Numbered from the stretch's first letter, positions 1-10,123 are shown. The stretch is 38,626 nucleotides of DNA from Clostridia bacterium (GCA_022791915.1 JAAWAB010000006.1:1-38626); one strand, 5' to 3'. Made by a program: numbers and translations. The notes: generated by a model from the letters alone, not told the origin.

Positions 1-140
1 CACACGCGAAAGCTGTCGGATACTCGCGCCTTATGGTTATTCAGCTGTTTCTTGATTTTCTTTGTAAATGGCAAGCGCTCGTTCGATTGCGCTTTTGCTC
101 ACGTCGAGCACACGCGAAAGCTGTCGGATACTCGCGCCTT
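1..140. repeat. Partial 108-bp tandem duplication at the window edge
   Basis: Positions 109-140 and 1-32 are identical over 32 bp, offset by exactly 108 bp. Read on the minus strand, the transposase gene ends in TAA at 39-37 and is followed after CCA by a second TAA. The codons for GASIRQLSRV, the helix-turn-helix start of the same protein, then begin again in the same frame. This is what a tandem duplication of the 108-bp segment 33-140 would look like, with the second copy running out of the window. Only 32 bp of the second copy can be seen, so its full extent is unknown. Confidence 0.6.
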
Positions 141-804
141 CGCGTTGGAGATTGGCGGCAAGTTCGCCCAACATGGGCAAAGTAATGCGTTCCGCTTCCT
201 TTGCCGTCATGTTTCCTGTCATGCGTCGCACGAGCGAGATGACCTGCGAATCGGTAAGCGTGATTTTTTTTTCGCCCGTTGCAAACGTGCGTTCGGGCTG
301 TATTTCCGTTTCTTCTTTGAATCGTATAACGCTGTCGTCGAATAAGAGCATAAGCGAATCGCTACGTAGTCCCTTTTTTCCCACATAGTTGCCGTAGCTG
401 GCATAAGGGTAGGCGAGCGTTTCTCCGTGGCGGAGCGGCAGACGGTGAGTAAATCGTACCGCGTCTATAAGGTCGTCGTCCGATTCGATGGGTTCGGAAA
501 TAAAGCGGTCGTAAAACAGTTTGCCCGTGCGGTTGTATTTTTCGTTGCAACGCACCGCATAAGCCGAAACGAGCGCCTTAATCGATTCACCGAACGGACG
601 CAATCCTTCTTTGAGCACAAGATGTGCAATTTCCGAAAATAGGCAGTACGCATATACTTCCACAAAATCGCGTTCCGCCACCTTTTTGAGCACCGACAAA
701 AAATAGCGGTAGTCGTCATCTTCGGCAAACAGAAGTTTGTCGTTTCCTTTCAGAACTACGTGATACATGCCGCTTTCGCTTTTTTCGCGCGCTTTTCTTG
801 CCAT
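37..804 (-). CDS. Y1/REP-associated (RAYT-type) transposase-like protein, catalytic residues apparently lost
   Basis: 255 residues. The N-terminus (MARKAREKSESGMYHVVLKGN) and the overall order match the Transposase_17/Y1 family found as single genes in Firmicutes: N-terminal HUH nuclease domain at about 10-145, then a C-terminal helix-turn-helix at about 222-246 (GASIRQLSRVLDVSKSAIERA). Family members read MGNHVHLLL at the metal-binding His pair; here the sequence is FSEIAHLVL, so the first His is Ile59-Ala60 context and only His61 remains. The family RYIHxNP block with the nucleophilic Tyr reads RFTHRLP, with Phe118 in place of Tyr. Both catalytic elements therefore look lost while the frame and the DNA-binding tail are intact. 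This suggests a domesticated or dying DNA-binding protein rather than an active transposase. The ATG sits at the predicted transcription start and has no Shine-Dalgarno sequence. The 3' end is partly duplicated just downstream. Confidence 0.82.
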   Translation of the reverse strand: MARKAREKSESGMYHVVLKGNDKLLFAEDDDYRYFLSVLKKVAERDFVEVYAYCLFSEIAHLVLKEGLRPFGESIKALVSAYAVRCNEKYNRTGKLFYDRFISEPIESDDDLIDAVRFTHRLPLRHGETLAYPYASYGNYVGKKGLRSDSLMLLFDDSVIRFKEETEIQPERTFATGEKKITLTDSQVISLVRRMTGNMTAKEAERITLPMLGELAANLQREGASIRQLSRVLDVSKSAIERALAIYKENQETAE

Positions 805-810
805 ATGTTT

Positions 811-839
811 AGTATATACGTTTGTTTTGTAAAAGTCAA
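811..839 (-). promoter_or_regulatory. Sigma-A promoter of the transposase-like gene
   Basis: On the minus strand TTGACT (839-834), a 17-bp spacer and TATACT (816-811) form a near-consensus promoter. Transcription should begin at about 804-805, on the ATG itself, so the mRNA would be leaderless. Confidence 0.75.
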
Positions 840-3062
<2,223 letters not shown>

Positions 3063-3094
3063 CGGATACGCATTACCCGATAGGTAAAAAGCAA

Positions 3095-3111
3095 AACAGG
3101 CACTGCCTGTT
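3095..3111 (+). other. Hairpin between gyrB and gyrA
   Basis: AACAGGC (3095-3101) pairs with GCCTGTT (3105-3111) across a three-base loop, directly before the gyrA ribosome binding site GAGAGG (3113-3118). There is no T tract, so it is not a terminator. It may stabilise the downstream message or tune gyrA translation; this is inference. Confidence 0.45.
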
Positions 3112-3123
3112 CGAGAGGTATAT

Positions 3124-5637
3124 ATGAAAAAGAGAAATTACAGTGACGACGAGATAAAACACGTAGACAATACCAAAATCGTCAAGGTACAGCTTGAAGA
3201 AGAAATGAAAACTTCCTTCATTGCGTACGCCATGGCGGTAAACGTATCGCGTGCCATACCCGACGTGCGCGACGGCTTAAAACCCGTGCACCGCAGAATT
3301 CTCTATTCGATGGGCGAACTGAATTTGTACTCCGACAAACCGTACCGCAAATGCGCGCGCGTTGTCGGCGACGTGCTCGGCAAGTACCACCCCCACGGCG
3401 ACTCCGCCGTGTATATGGCGCTTGTTCGTTTGGCGCAGGATTTCACCATTCGTTGCCCGCTTGTAGACGGACACGGCAACTTCGGTTCCATTGACGGCGA
3501 CCCCCCTGCGGCGCAGCGTTACACCGAGGCGCGTCTTTCCAAAATCGCAGGCGAAATGTTGCGCGATATCGATAAAGAAACGGTTGATTGGTATCCTAAC
3601 TTCGACGATACGCTCGAACAACCCACCGTGTTGCCCGCGCGTTTCCCCAACTTGTTGGTAAACGGGTCGGACGGTATTGCCGTGGGTATGGCTACCAATA
3701 TTCCGCCGCACAATTTGGGCGAAGTTATCAACGGCGTAATCGCGCTCATCGATAACCCCGAAATCACCGTAGACGAGTTAATGCAACACGTTCCCGCGCC
3801 CGACCTTCCCACGGGTGCTCTCATCATGGGCAGAGCGAATATCCGCCACGCGTACCGCACGGGCAGGGGCGGCATGGTTATGCGCGCAAAAACGGAAATC
3901 GAAGAATATCCCGCGCGCGACGGCGGCACGCAAATGCGCCAGCGGATTATCGTAACCGAATTGCCGTATCAGGTAAACAAGGCGGAGCTCATCAAAACCA
4001 TGGCGGACCTCGTAAAAGACAAGCGGGTGGAAGGTATTTCCGATATCCGCGACGAAAGCGACCGTCAGGGTATGCGTATCGTTATTGAAATCAAGCGCGA
4101 CGCGCAAGCACAGGTTGTTCTGAACACGTTGTATAAACATACCGATTTGCAAACGTCGTCGGGTATCATCTTTTTGGCGCTCGTAAACGGCGAACCCAAA
4201 ATTCTCAATTTGCGCGAAATGCTTTACTACTATCTCGAACATCAGAAAGAAGTGGTATTGCGTCGCACGCGTTACGACCTGGAAAAAGCGGAAGAGCGCG
4301 CGCATATTTTGGAAGGGCTTGTAAAGGCGCTTGCCAATATCGATAAGGTTGTGGCAATCATCAAAGCCAGCCGCGATAAATTCGAGGCGTGCGAAAAACT
4401 GATGAGCGAGTTTATCCTTTCCGATAAACAGGCAAACGCTATTTTGGAAATGCGTTTGCAACGCCTTACCAGTTTGGAAGTGGAACACCTTCGCGCCGAA
4501 CTTGCCGAACTCAAAGAAACGATTGCCGACCTCAAAAACATTATCGCCAATCCTCACAGAGTAACCGACATCATCAAAGCCGAACTCACCGAAATCAAAG
4601 AAAAATACGACACCCCGCGCCGCACCGAGTTGTGTATCGATTACGACGAAATCGACATCGGCGACTTAATCGAGCGCGAAGACGTTGTGATTTCCATGAC
4701 GCACTTCGGCTATATTAAGCGTTTGCCCACCACCGAATATCGTGCCCAGCACCGCGGCGGTAAGGGTATCACGGCACACCGTCCCAAAGAAGAGGACTTT
4801 GTGGAGAACATGTTCGTCACCTGTACGCACGACGACGTACTGTTCTTTACCAACCACGGTAAGGTGTACTCCATTAAAGCGTATGAAGTGCCCGAGGCGG
4901 AACGTACCGCGCGCGGCAGAGCCATTGTAAACCTGTTGCAACTGGGCGAAGGCGAAAAGGTGAATGCCGTTATTCCCATTAAAGAAGATACGCGCGGCAA
5001 TCTCGTAATGGCAACCAAAAACGGTCTGATTAAAAAGACGGCGCTCGACCAGTTTGCCTCTATCCGAAAAGTGGGTAAAATCGCCATTTCGCTCACCGAA
5101 GGCGACGAACTGATTTCCGTTCAGCTTACGGGCGGCAGAGATGAAATTCTCGTTGCGTCCAGCGAAGGCAAATGTATCCGTTTCGCCGAAGACGACGTGC
5201 GTCTTATGGGCAGAGATACCCAGGGCGTGAAATCCATGAAACTCAATCAAGGCGACTATGTAGTGGATATGACGGTTGTACGCGACGGTTGCGAGATTCT
5301 CACCGTGTCGCAGTTCGGGTACGGCAAACGCACCGATTTAGACGATTATCGTTTGCAGTCCCGCGCGGGCAAGGGAATCAAAGCGGGCGTGTTCAATAAA
5401 AAGACGGGTAGGTTAGTCAATCTCAAACAGATTACGCCCGACGACGATATCATGATTATTGCCGATAACGGCACGATTATCCGCTTGCGCGCCAAAGAAG
5501 TCAGCAAAATCGGACGCGATACGCAGGGCGTACGCATGATGAAAATGAAAAACGAAGGTAACGTGGTTTGCGTCGCCGTTGCCGCCCCCGAAGCGGAAGA
5601 AGAACTGGCGGGCGAAGAAGAAGGCGCCGAAGAATAA
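3124..5637 (+). CDS. gyrA: DNA gyrase subunit A
   Basis: 837 residues. It is the DNA breakage-reunion and wrapping subunit of gyrase. The winged-helix/tower core occupies about 1-510: [18 protein letters not shown], the HPHGDSAVY helix, and catalytic Tyr133 in [12 protein letters not shown]-terminal beta-pinwheel follows with the GyrA box QHRGGKG, which separates GyrA from ParC. Glu-rich residues end the chain, as in many GyrAs. By spacing from Tyr133, Ser94 matches E. coli Ser83 and is wild type, but the residue matching Asp87 is Met98 rather than the usual Asp/Glu. That position is in the quinolone-resistance region. The start at 3124 has GAGAGG five bases upstream. A strong terminator lies 20 bp past the stop. 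Confidence 0.97.
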   Translation: MKKRNYSDDEIKHVDNTKIVKVQLEEEMKTSFIAYAMAVNVSRAIPDVRDGLKPVHRRILYSMGELNLYSDKPYRKCARVVGDVLGKYHPHGDSAVYMALVRLAQDFTIRCPLVDGHGNFGSIDGDPPAAQRYTEARLSKIAGEMLRDIDKETVDWYPNFDDTLEQPTVLPARFPNLLVNGSDGIAVGMATNIPPHNLGEVINGVIALIDNPEITVDELMQHVPAPDLPTGALIMGRANIRHAYRTGRGGMVMRAKTEIEEYPARDGGTQMRQRIIVTELPYQVNKAELIKTMADLVKDKRVEGISDIRDESDRQGMRIVIEIKRDAQAQVVLNTLYKHTDLQTSSGIIFLALVNGEPKILNLREMLYYYLEHQKEVVLRRTRYDLEKAEERAHILEGLVKALANIDKVVAIIKASRDKFEACEKLMSEFILSDKQANAILEMRLQRLTSLEVEHLRAELAELKETIADLKNIIANPHRVTDIIKAELTEIKEKYDTPRRTELCIDYDEIDIGDLIEREDVVISMTHFGYIKRLPTTEYRAQHRGGKGITAHRPKEEDFVENMFVTCTHDDVLFFTNHGKVYSIKAYEVPEAERTARGRAIVNLLQLGEGEKVNAVIPIKEDTRGNLVMATKNGLIKKTALDQFASIRKVGKIAISLTEGDELISVQLTGGRDEILVASSEGKCIRFAEDDVRLMGRDTQGVKSMKLNQGDYVVDMTVVRDGCEILTVSQFGYGKRTDLDDYRLQSRAGKGIKAGVFNKKTGRLVNLKQITPDDDIMIIADNGTIIRLRAKEVSKIGRDTQGVRMMKMKNEGNVVCVAVAAPEAEEELAGEEEGAEE

Positions 5638-5656
5638 TTTGTAAATCGAACACAAC

Positions 5657-5699
5657 AAACATGCGGCGCCCCGATAAGCGTCGCATGTTTCGTATTTTT
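5657..5699 (+). terminator. Intrinsic terminator after gyrA
   Basis: A 13-bp stem (5657-5669 with 5678-5690, one G-U pair) with an 8-base loop is followed by a T-rich run at 5693-5699. It closes the gyrB-gyrA unit. Confidence 0.85.
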
Positions 5700-5756
5700 C
5701 GGAAGACAATACAAAGCAGATTGTTGCGGAGAGAATTTTTGCATAAGGAAAACGAT

Positions 5757-6218
5757 ATGGAAAACAGGAGCGAAGTCGAAAGGAAAGAACTGATAATTAT
5801 CGAAAAGAGATTTTTATCGCTGATTGATGTTGTTACGGTATATAAAGATAACGCAAAGGCAATGAAAAACTGCTTAAAACTCGTAAAGGCGGAACGAGCG
5901 GCGCTTGAAAAGAGCAAGGCGCCCATTTCAGAGCAAGACGCCCGAAAATTGCAGTGGCTTTATGCCGATTTCGCCACAATCGTAAAAAATCTTGCCTGCA
6001 CCAAAAACGCAAGCGTTTACGGTAAATTTGCCGCCGACCTCGACACGCTTACCGAAAAAGTGCGCGTTGAACTGGACAGTTTGTATATACCCGAAAAAGA
6101 AAAGCCGCAATCGTTTACCGAACATGCGGTAGCCGACGCGCAAGAGTTAGGCGAAATCAGAATCGAACAGGCAGACCAACTAAAAAACTACCTTGCCGGA
6201 GGCGAAAGCTCAAAATAG
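5757..6218 (+). CDS. Hypothetical helical protein upstream of, and possibly frameshift-fused to, the patatin-like protein
   Basis: 153 residues with no family I recognise. It is charged and predicted mostly helical (runs such as SEVERKELIIIEKRFLSLID and LTEKVRVELDSL), without signal peptide or membrane segment, so probably cytoplasmic. The start has AAGGA seven bases upstream. The gene lies between the gyrA terminator and the patatin-like reading frame. Codons 142-144 read CTA AAA AAC, placing the classical slippery heptamer A-AAA-AAC in the correct register ten codons before the stop. A ribosome slipping by -1 there leaves this frame after Asn144 and enters the patatin frame. The protein could thus exist alone and as the N-terminal domain of a fusion of about 449 residues. 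Function unknown. Confidence 0.72.
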   Translation: MENRSEVERKELIIIEKRFLSLIDVVTVYKDNAKAMKNCLKLVKAERAALEKSKAPISEQDARKLQWLYADFATIVKNLACTKNASVYGKFAADLDTLTEKVRVELDSLYIPEKEKPQSFTEHAVADAQELGEIRIEQADQLKNYLAGGESSK

Positions 6219-6235
6219 CAGTCGCATACTCCGGC
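6182..6235 (+). promoter_or_regulatory. Candidate programmed -1 frameshift signal (slippery site, spacer, stem-loop)
   Basis: A-AAA-AAC at 6182-6188 is in zero-frame X-XXY-YYZ register. After a 6-nt spacer, GCCGGAG (6195-6201) pairs perfectly with CTCCGGC (6229-6235). The stem continues with GCGA (6202-6205) against TCGC (6222-6225), with a 3-nt bulge at 6226-6228. The upstream stop codon TAG (6216-6218) lies in the apical loop. A -1 slip enters exactly the patatin frame. The stem also buries GGAGG (6198-6202), so an alternative role is translational coupling: ribosomes finishing the upstream gene would open it. Confidence 0.55.
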
Positions 6236-7105
6236 GGTGTAAGTAACTGTGTGTATCAAGTCGGATTTACCCGCGCGCTTACCGAACATGTATCGCGCGA
6301 CGAAATCCGATTCGTGTCGTCGGCGTCGGGCGGAATTTTTACCGCTTATGCGCTGTCGGCAAATAAGTTGGGCTGCGTGGAGCGGATGTACCGTAAAATA
6401 GACGTTTCCACAAAACGCGAACTTTTTTGGCAGGTGTTTGCCAAGCACATGCTCACCGATTATATGGACGCCTTGCTTTCGCCCGCCGATACGCTCGAAA
6501 TTCCTCTGTGTTTTCCCGTTTGCTTTGTGCCGCTTTTTTCCACGCGGTATTACTGGTTGCACGGAAAATACAACCGCGTGTGGGAACGGTATATCACCGC
6601 TGCCACAAATTACCCGTTTCTGAAAATTTTTCCGTCGTTTCTGCACGGACGCATTGCCATAGACGGCGGCGCGGTAGACAACATTCCGCTCTATCCGATT
6701 CTGAAAGCCGACCGCTCGCTCGACGAGAAAGATAAACTCGATTTGGTGCTTGTGTTGCATTTCGACGCACGCTACGATTATCGGAAGGCATTTGTTACCG
6801 ATACCCCCGTGCTCGACCTCGACCTTTCCTATTGCAACGATTTTTCCAAAGCGCACTGGGATTTTTCCGCCAAAGAAACGGATAAACGTTTGCAAAAATC
6901 GTACGAATACGGCAACTCCGTCGCGTCCCGTCTGTTTGCGGGGGAATGCTCGCGCGAGAGTATCCGTCGGGCGGCGGACGACATCTTTTTGGAAGAACAC
7001 GCCCTTCGCCAGCGTTGCTTTTCCATAGACGGACTTGCCACCTTTCTCAATTCGGCGGGCAGAATATTCCGCAGTGAAACGCACTGCATGAAAAAGTTGT
7101 ATTGA
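6188..7105 (+). CDS. Patatin-like phospholipase/acyl hydrolase, start codon unresolved
   Basis: Patatin-fold serine hydrolases use a Ser-Asp dyad to cleave lipid acyl esters. Here the oxyanion-loop strand reads KIAVAYSGGVSNCVYQVG (6212-6265), matching the family pattern K-I-x-L-x-L-S-G-G-x3-A-Y-Q-V-G. The nucleophile motif GxSxG appears as SASGG (Ser codon 6326-6328). The Asp motif is textbook: IDGGAVDNIPL (Asp codon near 6662). The frame is open from 6071, but no ATG, GTG or TTG occurs in it before GTG 6251, which would delete the conserved SGG loop. Coordinates therefore begin where a -1 frameshift from the preceding gene would enter. Alternatives are a non-standard AUA start at 6215, overlapping the upstream stop, with GGAGG 12 bases before it, or a shorter protein from GTG 6251 (284 residues). 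No signal peptide is seen. A bidirectional terminator follows 6 bp after the stop. Confidence 0.8.
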   Translation, partial: LPCRRRKLKIAVAYSGGVSNCVYQVGFTRALTEHVSRDEIRFVSSASGGIFTAYALSANKLGCVERMYRKIDVSTKRELFWQVFAKHMLTDYMDALLSPADTLEIPLCFPVCFVPLFSTRYYWLHGKYNRVWERYITAATNYPFLKIFPSFLHGRIAIDGGAVDNIPLYPILKADRSLDEKDKLDLVLVLHFDARYDYRKAFVTDTPVLDLDLSYCNDFSKAHWDFSAKETDKRLQKSYEYGNSVASRLFAGECSRESIRRAADDIFLEEHALRQRCFSIDGLATFLNSAGRIFRSETHCMKKLY

Positions 7106-7111
7106 TACGAA

Positions 7112-7141
7112 AAAAGGCGCTCTCGTACGAGAGCGCCTTTT
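7112..7141. terminator. Bidirectional terminator between the patatin-like gene and rhaB
   Basis: A perfect 15-bp palindromic arm pair centred at 7126/7127 with A and T runs on either side. It lies between two convergent genes and can end both transcripts. Confidence 0.9.
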
Positions 7142-7158
7142 GTAATGTTTTTTTCTTA

Positions 7159-8559
7159 TTATGCTTGCGGCAGATATTCTTTGAGCGAAACGCTGTTTTT
7201 AATTACTTTGCGTGCCGCTTGCAGATTTTCGATTGCTTTGAGCGCTATCAGTTGCACGGCGGCGTTTCCCATTACGGTGGCTTCGCTCGGTCCCGCATAT
7301 ACGGGAAGTTTGGTTGCTTGCGCCGTCAGCCTGCACAACAGCGTGGCGTTTATGCCGCCGCCAATCATGTGAATGGCGCTTTTTTTGCCCGTCAGTTTTA
7401 TCAACCCTTCGGTGGCAATGCGATAGCATTCGGCAATGCTGTCGTAAATAGCGCGCGCAATCTGTCCGATTCCTTCGGGCGGGGTAAGCCCGCGTGCAAT
7501 AAACCAATTACGCACTTTTTCGGGCATGTTGCCGGGATACATGAATTCGTCGTCGTTCACGTCGAAAATGAATTTTCCGCCTTCTTCCTTTTCGGCAAGC
7601 GCCGCAATCTCGCCGTAACCGAGCGAAAATCCTTGCTTATCCCAGGTGCGTTTGCTCTCGTTTATAATCCAAAGCCCCATAATATTCTGTAAGTAGCGGA
7701 TTGTGCGTCCGTAACCGATTTCGTTGGTGTAGTCGGGGCAAGTAAACAGCGGCGCGTCCAATTCGGTGCCGAGCAGACTCCACGTGCCGCAACTGATATA
7801 GGCAAAATTCTTTTCCTCCGAAGGTACCGAAACAACCGCCGACGCCGTGTCGTGGCAACTTACCGCAATCACGGGTACGGGGGCTACCTGCAACTCCGCG
7901 CAGATTTCGTCGGACAGATTGCCGTAGGTATAGCCGCTGTCCGCAATTTCGGGGAAGAGAGAGCGTTTAAGCCCCAACTTGTCGATTAAGTTCCATGCCC
8001 AGTCGCCCGTGCGCGGGTCTACAAGCTGACCCGTAGACGCAATCGTGCGCTCGCATACTTGTTTTCCCGTAAGGAAGTAGGCGAACAGGTCGGGAATCAT
8101 GATGAATTTGTCGGCGCGTTCGTATTCGTCGGGGCAGTGGTCTTTTATGTACATTAACTGGTAAATGGTGTTAAAGTCCAAAAACTGTATGCCCGTGGCG
8201 GCGTAGATTTCTTCTTTGCTCACTTTGGCGAACACTTCTTCCTGCATGTGTTCGGTGCGTCTGTCGCGGTAATGTACGGGATTAGAGAGCATTTTGCCGT
8301 TTTTGTCTATAAGCGCAAAATCTACGCCCCAAGTGTCTATGCCTATGCTGTCGAATCCGCCTTTGAGTTTGGCTTTCACTATACCCGTTTTCAGTTCGTG
8401 ATACAGCCGCAGAATGTCCCAATACAATACGCCCCCGATTTGCACGGGACTGTTGTCGAAACGGTGCAGTTCTTCTATTTCGATTTTTTCTCCGTTGTAC
8501 GAGCAGAGCATTGCCCGTCCGCTGGTTGCGCCGAAGTCGATTGCCAATACTTTTTTCAT
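7159..8559 (-). CDS. rhaB: Rhamnulokinase (L-rhamnulose kinase)
   Basis: 466 residues, FGGY sugar-kinase family. It phosphorylates L-rhamnulose to L-rhamnulose 1-phosphate with ATP in the cytoplasm. Visible: the phosphate-1 motif IDFGATSGRAML at the N-terminus, substrate-side GVLYWDILRL, DTWGVDFALID, SCHDTASAVV and GTWSLLGTE, then the second ATP-domain motif MIGGGINATLLCRLTA followed by AGPSEATVMGNA. These are rhamnulokinase rather than xylulokinase or glycerol kinase signatures. The start at 8559 is preceded by GGAG at good distance; an upstream in-frame ATG would add ten unlikely residues. It follows rhaA by 82 bp on the same strand. No rhaD aldolase or rhamnose transporter gene is present in the window. 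Confidence 0.95.
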   Translation of the reverse strand: MKKVLAIDFGATSGRAMLCSYNGEKIEIEELHRFDNSPVQIGGVLYWDILRLYHELKTGIVKAKLKGGFDSIGIDTWGVDFALIDKNGKMLSNPVHYRDRRTEHMQEEVFAKVSKEEIYAATGIQFLDFNTIYQLMYIKDHCPDEYERADKFIMIPDLFAYFLTGKQVCERTIASTGQLVDPRTGDWAWNLIDKLGLKRSLFPEIADSGYTYGNLSDEICAELQVAPVPVIAVSCHDTASAVVSVPSEEKNFAYISCGTWSLLGTELDAPLFTCPDYTNEIGYGRTIRYLQNIMGLWIINESKRTWDKQGFSLGYGEIAALAEKEEGGKFIFDVNDDEFMYPGNMPEKVRNWFIARGLTPPEGIGQIARAIYDSIAECYRIATEGLIKLTGKKSAIHMIGGGINATLLCRLTAQATKLPVYAGPSEATVMGNAAVQLIALKAIENLQAARKVIKNSVSLKEYLPQA

Positions 8560-8589
8560 TGTTTTATTCTCCGTATGTTTCATAAGCAA

Positions 8590-8617
8590 AGCGGCTTGCT
8601 TTTTGATTCAAGCCGCT
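8590..8617 (-). other. Hairpin between rhaA and rhaB
   Basis: AGCGGCTTG (8590-8598) pairs with CAAGCCGCT (8609-8617) around a 10-base loop. On the minus strand it is followed only by TTTGCTT, a weak T run. It could be a partial terminator or processing site lowering rhaB relative to rhaA. Confidence 0.5.
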
Positions 8618-8641
8618 CTGCGCAATCGGTTGATTTTGTAA

Positions 8642-9898
8642 TTAGCGTTTGGAAATGTATTTCGCGGTGTAGTCGCGTACGCTGGTAAGCCAGTCTTTGC
8701 CTACGGGAACGCCCGCTTTCAAGCACGCCATATCCCACACGGCGTTAAACGGCAACGCTTTTGCTTCTTCCGAGAGTGCAAGCCGTTCGCTGTAATCGCC
8801 TTTTTTCTCCGCGTCTTTGATAAGCGCGGTGGGTTCGAGTATGGCGCGGAGCATAGCGCGCGCCGCCGAACGAAGTCCCACTGCCGACGCGTATACGCGG
8901 TTGATACTTGCATCGAAGTAATCCAACCCAATGTGCAATTTGCCGAGCACGTCGGCGCGTTTGGCTTCGGTCATAATAGACGCCAACGTGTCGTCGTCTA
9001 TCACCACGTGGTCGCTGTCCCAACGCACGCCGCGGCTGATGTGGAGCAGAATGTCGTCGAAGAAGAATTTGAGCGCGCTGAATTTATCGGCAATTTGTTC
9101 GGTGGGGTGGTAGTGACCCGAATCCAAGCAGATGCCGAGATTGTGTTTGAGCGCGTACGCAAGATAGAAATCGTAACTGCCTGCCACAAAGCACTCCGTT
9201 CCGATTCCGAACAGCTTGCCTTCGAGCGCGTCTACCAAATACTTTTTGTCGTAGGTTTTGGCAAAGCCTTTGTCCAGACTGTCTACAAGCAGTTCGCGCC
9301 AATACGAGCGGTCGGCGGGGTTGTCTTTGAGTCCGTCGGGAATCCAGGTGTTGAGTACGCACACGTCGTTCATCGCCTTTCCGATATTGTATGCGGTTTC
9401 GCGGCTCGTTTTAAGATGTTCCACCCAGAAATCGCGCACTTCTTTTTTGGGCGACGTGAGCGAAAGCGTTCCGTCCATCATCTTGTGCGCAAAGAACGAC
9501 CCGTTGTAGTCGATACCCGCGTTGTTTTCTTTTGCCCATTCAATCCAGTTGGTAAATGCCGTTACGTCTAATTTTTCGCGGCTCGTCGGTTTGGCAGGTT
9601 CGGCATACACCGCGTGCAAATTGATTTTTTTGCCGCTCGGCGTAAGCGAGAGCACATAGGAAAGGTCTTGCCGCAGTTCGGCTGCGTTGCGTGCGGCGCC
9701 GGGGTAGTTGCCCGTAACCACGTTTTGGCTTTCCGCTTGCCCTTCTTCAAAACCCTTGATGTCGTCGCACTGCCAGCAGTGGAGCGATATGCGGGTAGCG
9801 GCGAGCGTTTCAATCGCCTTGTCGGCGTCTACGCCGAAGTCTTTGTATGCCTCTTTCGCAAGGTCATACGCTTTCAATATTTGGTTGTCGTTTGCCAT
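8642..9898 (-). CDS. rhaA: L-rhamnose isomerase
   Basis: 418 residues, the standard RhaA length. It converts L-rhamnose to L-rhamnulose in the cytoplasm, the first step before RhaB. The TIM-barrel enzyme's signatures are present: RISLHCWQCDDIKGFE near residue 36, VVTGNYPGAARN, the metal-site segments FGIGTECFVAGS, CLDSGHYHPTEQ and WDSDHVV, and the end block LDYFDASINR with RSAARAMLRA. GGAGG lies 10 bases before the ATG. It has its own sigma-A promoter divergent from the GH35 gene, sharing a 225-bp control region, and leads the rhaA-rhaB unit. Confidence 0.96.
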   Translation of the reverse strand: MANDNQILKAYDLAKEAYKDFGVDADKAIETLAATRISLHCWQCDDIKGFEEGQAESQNVVTGNYPGAARNAAELRQDLSYVLSLTPSGKKINLHAVYAEPAKPTSREKLDVTAFTNWIEWAKENNAGIDYNGSFFAHKMMDGTLSLTSPKKEVRDFWVEHLKTSRETAYNIGKAMNDVCVLNTWIPDGLKDNPADRSYWRELLVDSLDKGFAKTYDKKYLVDALEGKLFGIGTECFVAGSYDFYLAYALKHNLGICLDSGHYHPTEQIADKFSALKFFFDDILLHISRGVRWDSDHVVIDDDTLASIMTEAKRADVLGKLHIGLDYFDASINRVYASAVGLRSAARAMLRAILEPTALIKDAEKKGDYSERLALSEEAKALPFNAVWDMACLKAGVPVGKDWLTSVRDYTAKYISKR

Positions 9899-9925
9899 TT
9901 ATATCGTACCTCCGTGTACCGTTTT

Positions 9926-9955
9926 ATTGTATCATACCGCACGAACGTTTGGCAA
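9926..9955 (-). promoter_or_regulatory. Sigma-A promoter of rhaA-rhaB
   Basis: On the minus strand TTGCCA (9955-9950), an 18-bp spacer and TACAAT (9931-9926), about 28 bp before the rhaA start. Confidence 0.6.
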
Positions 9956-10007
9956 TCGAAATCAAAGAAAATCCGATGCTTTCATTGATTTTTTTGCTGT
10001 ATTGTAA

Positions 10008-10045
10008 CGTAAATCGCCGAAAAGATAACAACAATCGATTTTACG
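10008..10045. promoter_or_regulatory. Imperfect inverted repeat, possible operator in the rhaA/GH35 divergent region
   Basis: CGTAAATCG (10008-10016) and CGATTTTACG (10036-10045) form arms that differ by one inserted base. The right arm ends one base before the -35 of the GH35 promoter. The position suits a regulator controlling the GH35 unit or both directions. No known regulator motif was recognised. Confidence 0.35.
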
Positions 10046-10046
10046 G

Positions 10047-10076
10047 TTGACAAATATACTTTCTATTTGCTATAAC
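10047..10076 (+). promoter_or_regulatory. Promoter of the GH35-GH20-isomerase unit
   Basis: Consensus TTGACA (10047-10052), an 18-bp spacer and TATAAC (10071-10076) with an extended -10 TG at 10068-10069. It lies about 47 bp before the GH35 start. Confidence 0.75.
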
Positions 10077-10123
10077 GGTGAAAAAGTTCCCCATACTAAT
10101 AAGAATACGGGTAGGTTTATGCG

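Noticed and set aside
6188..7084. Antisense open frame across the patatin-like gene
   Set aside because: The patatin Asp motif and conserved first strand fix the plus strand as coding; the antisense product shows no motif.
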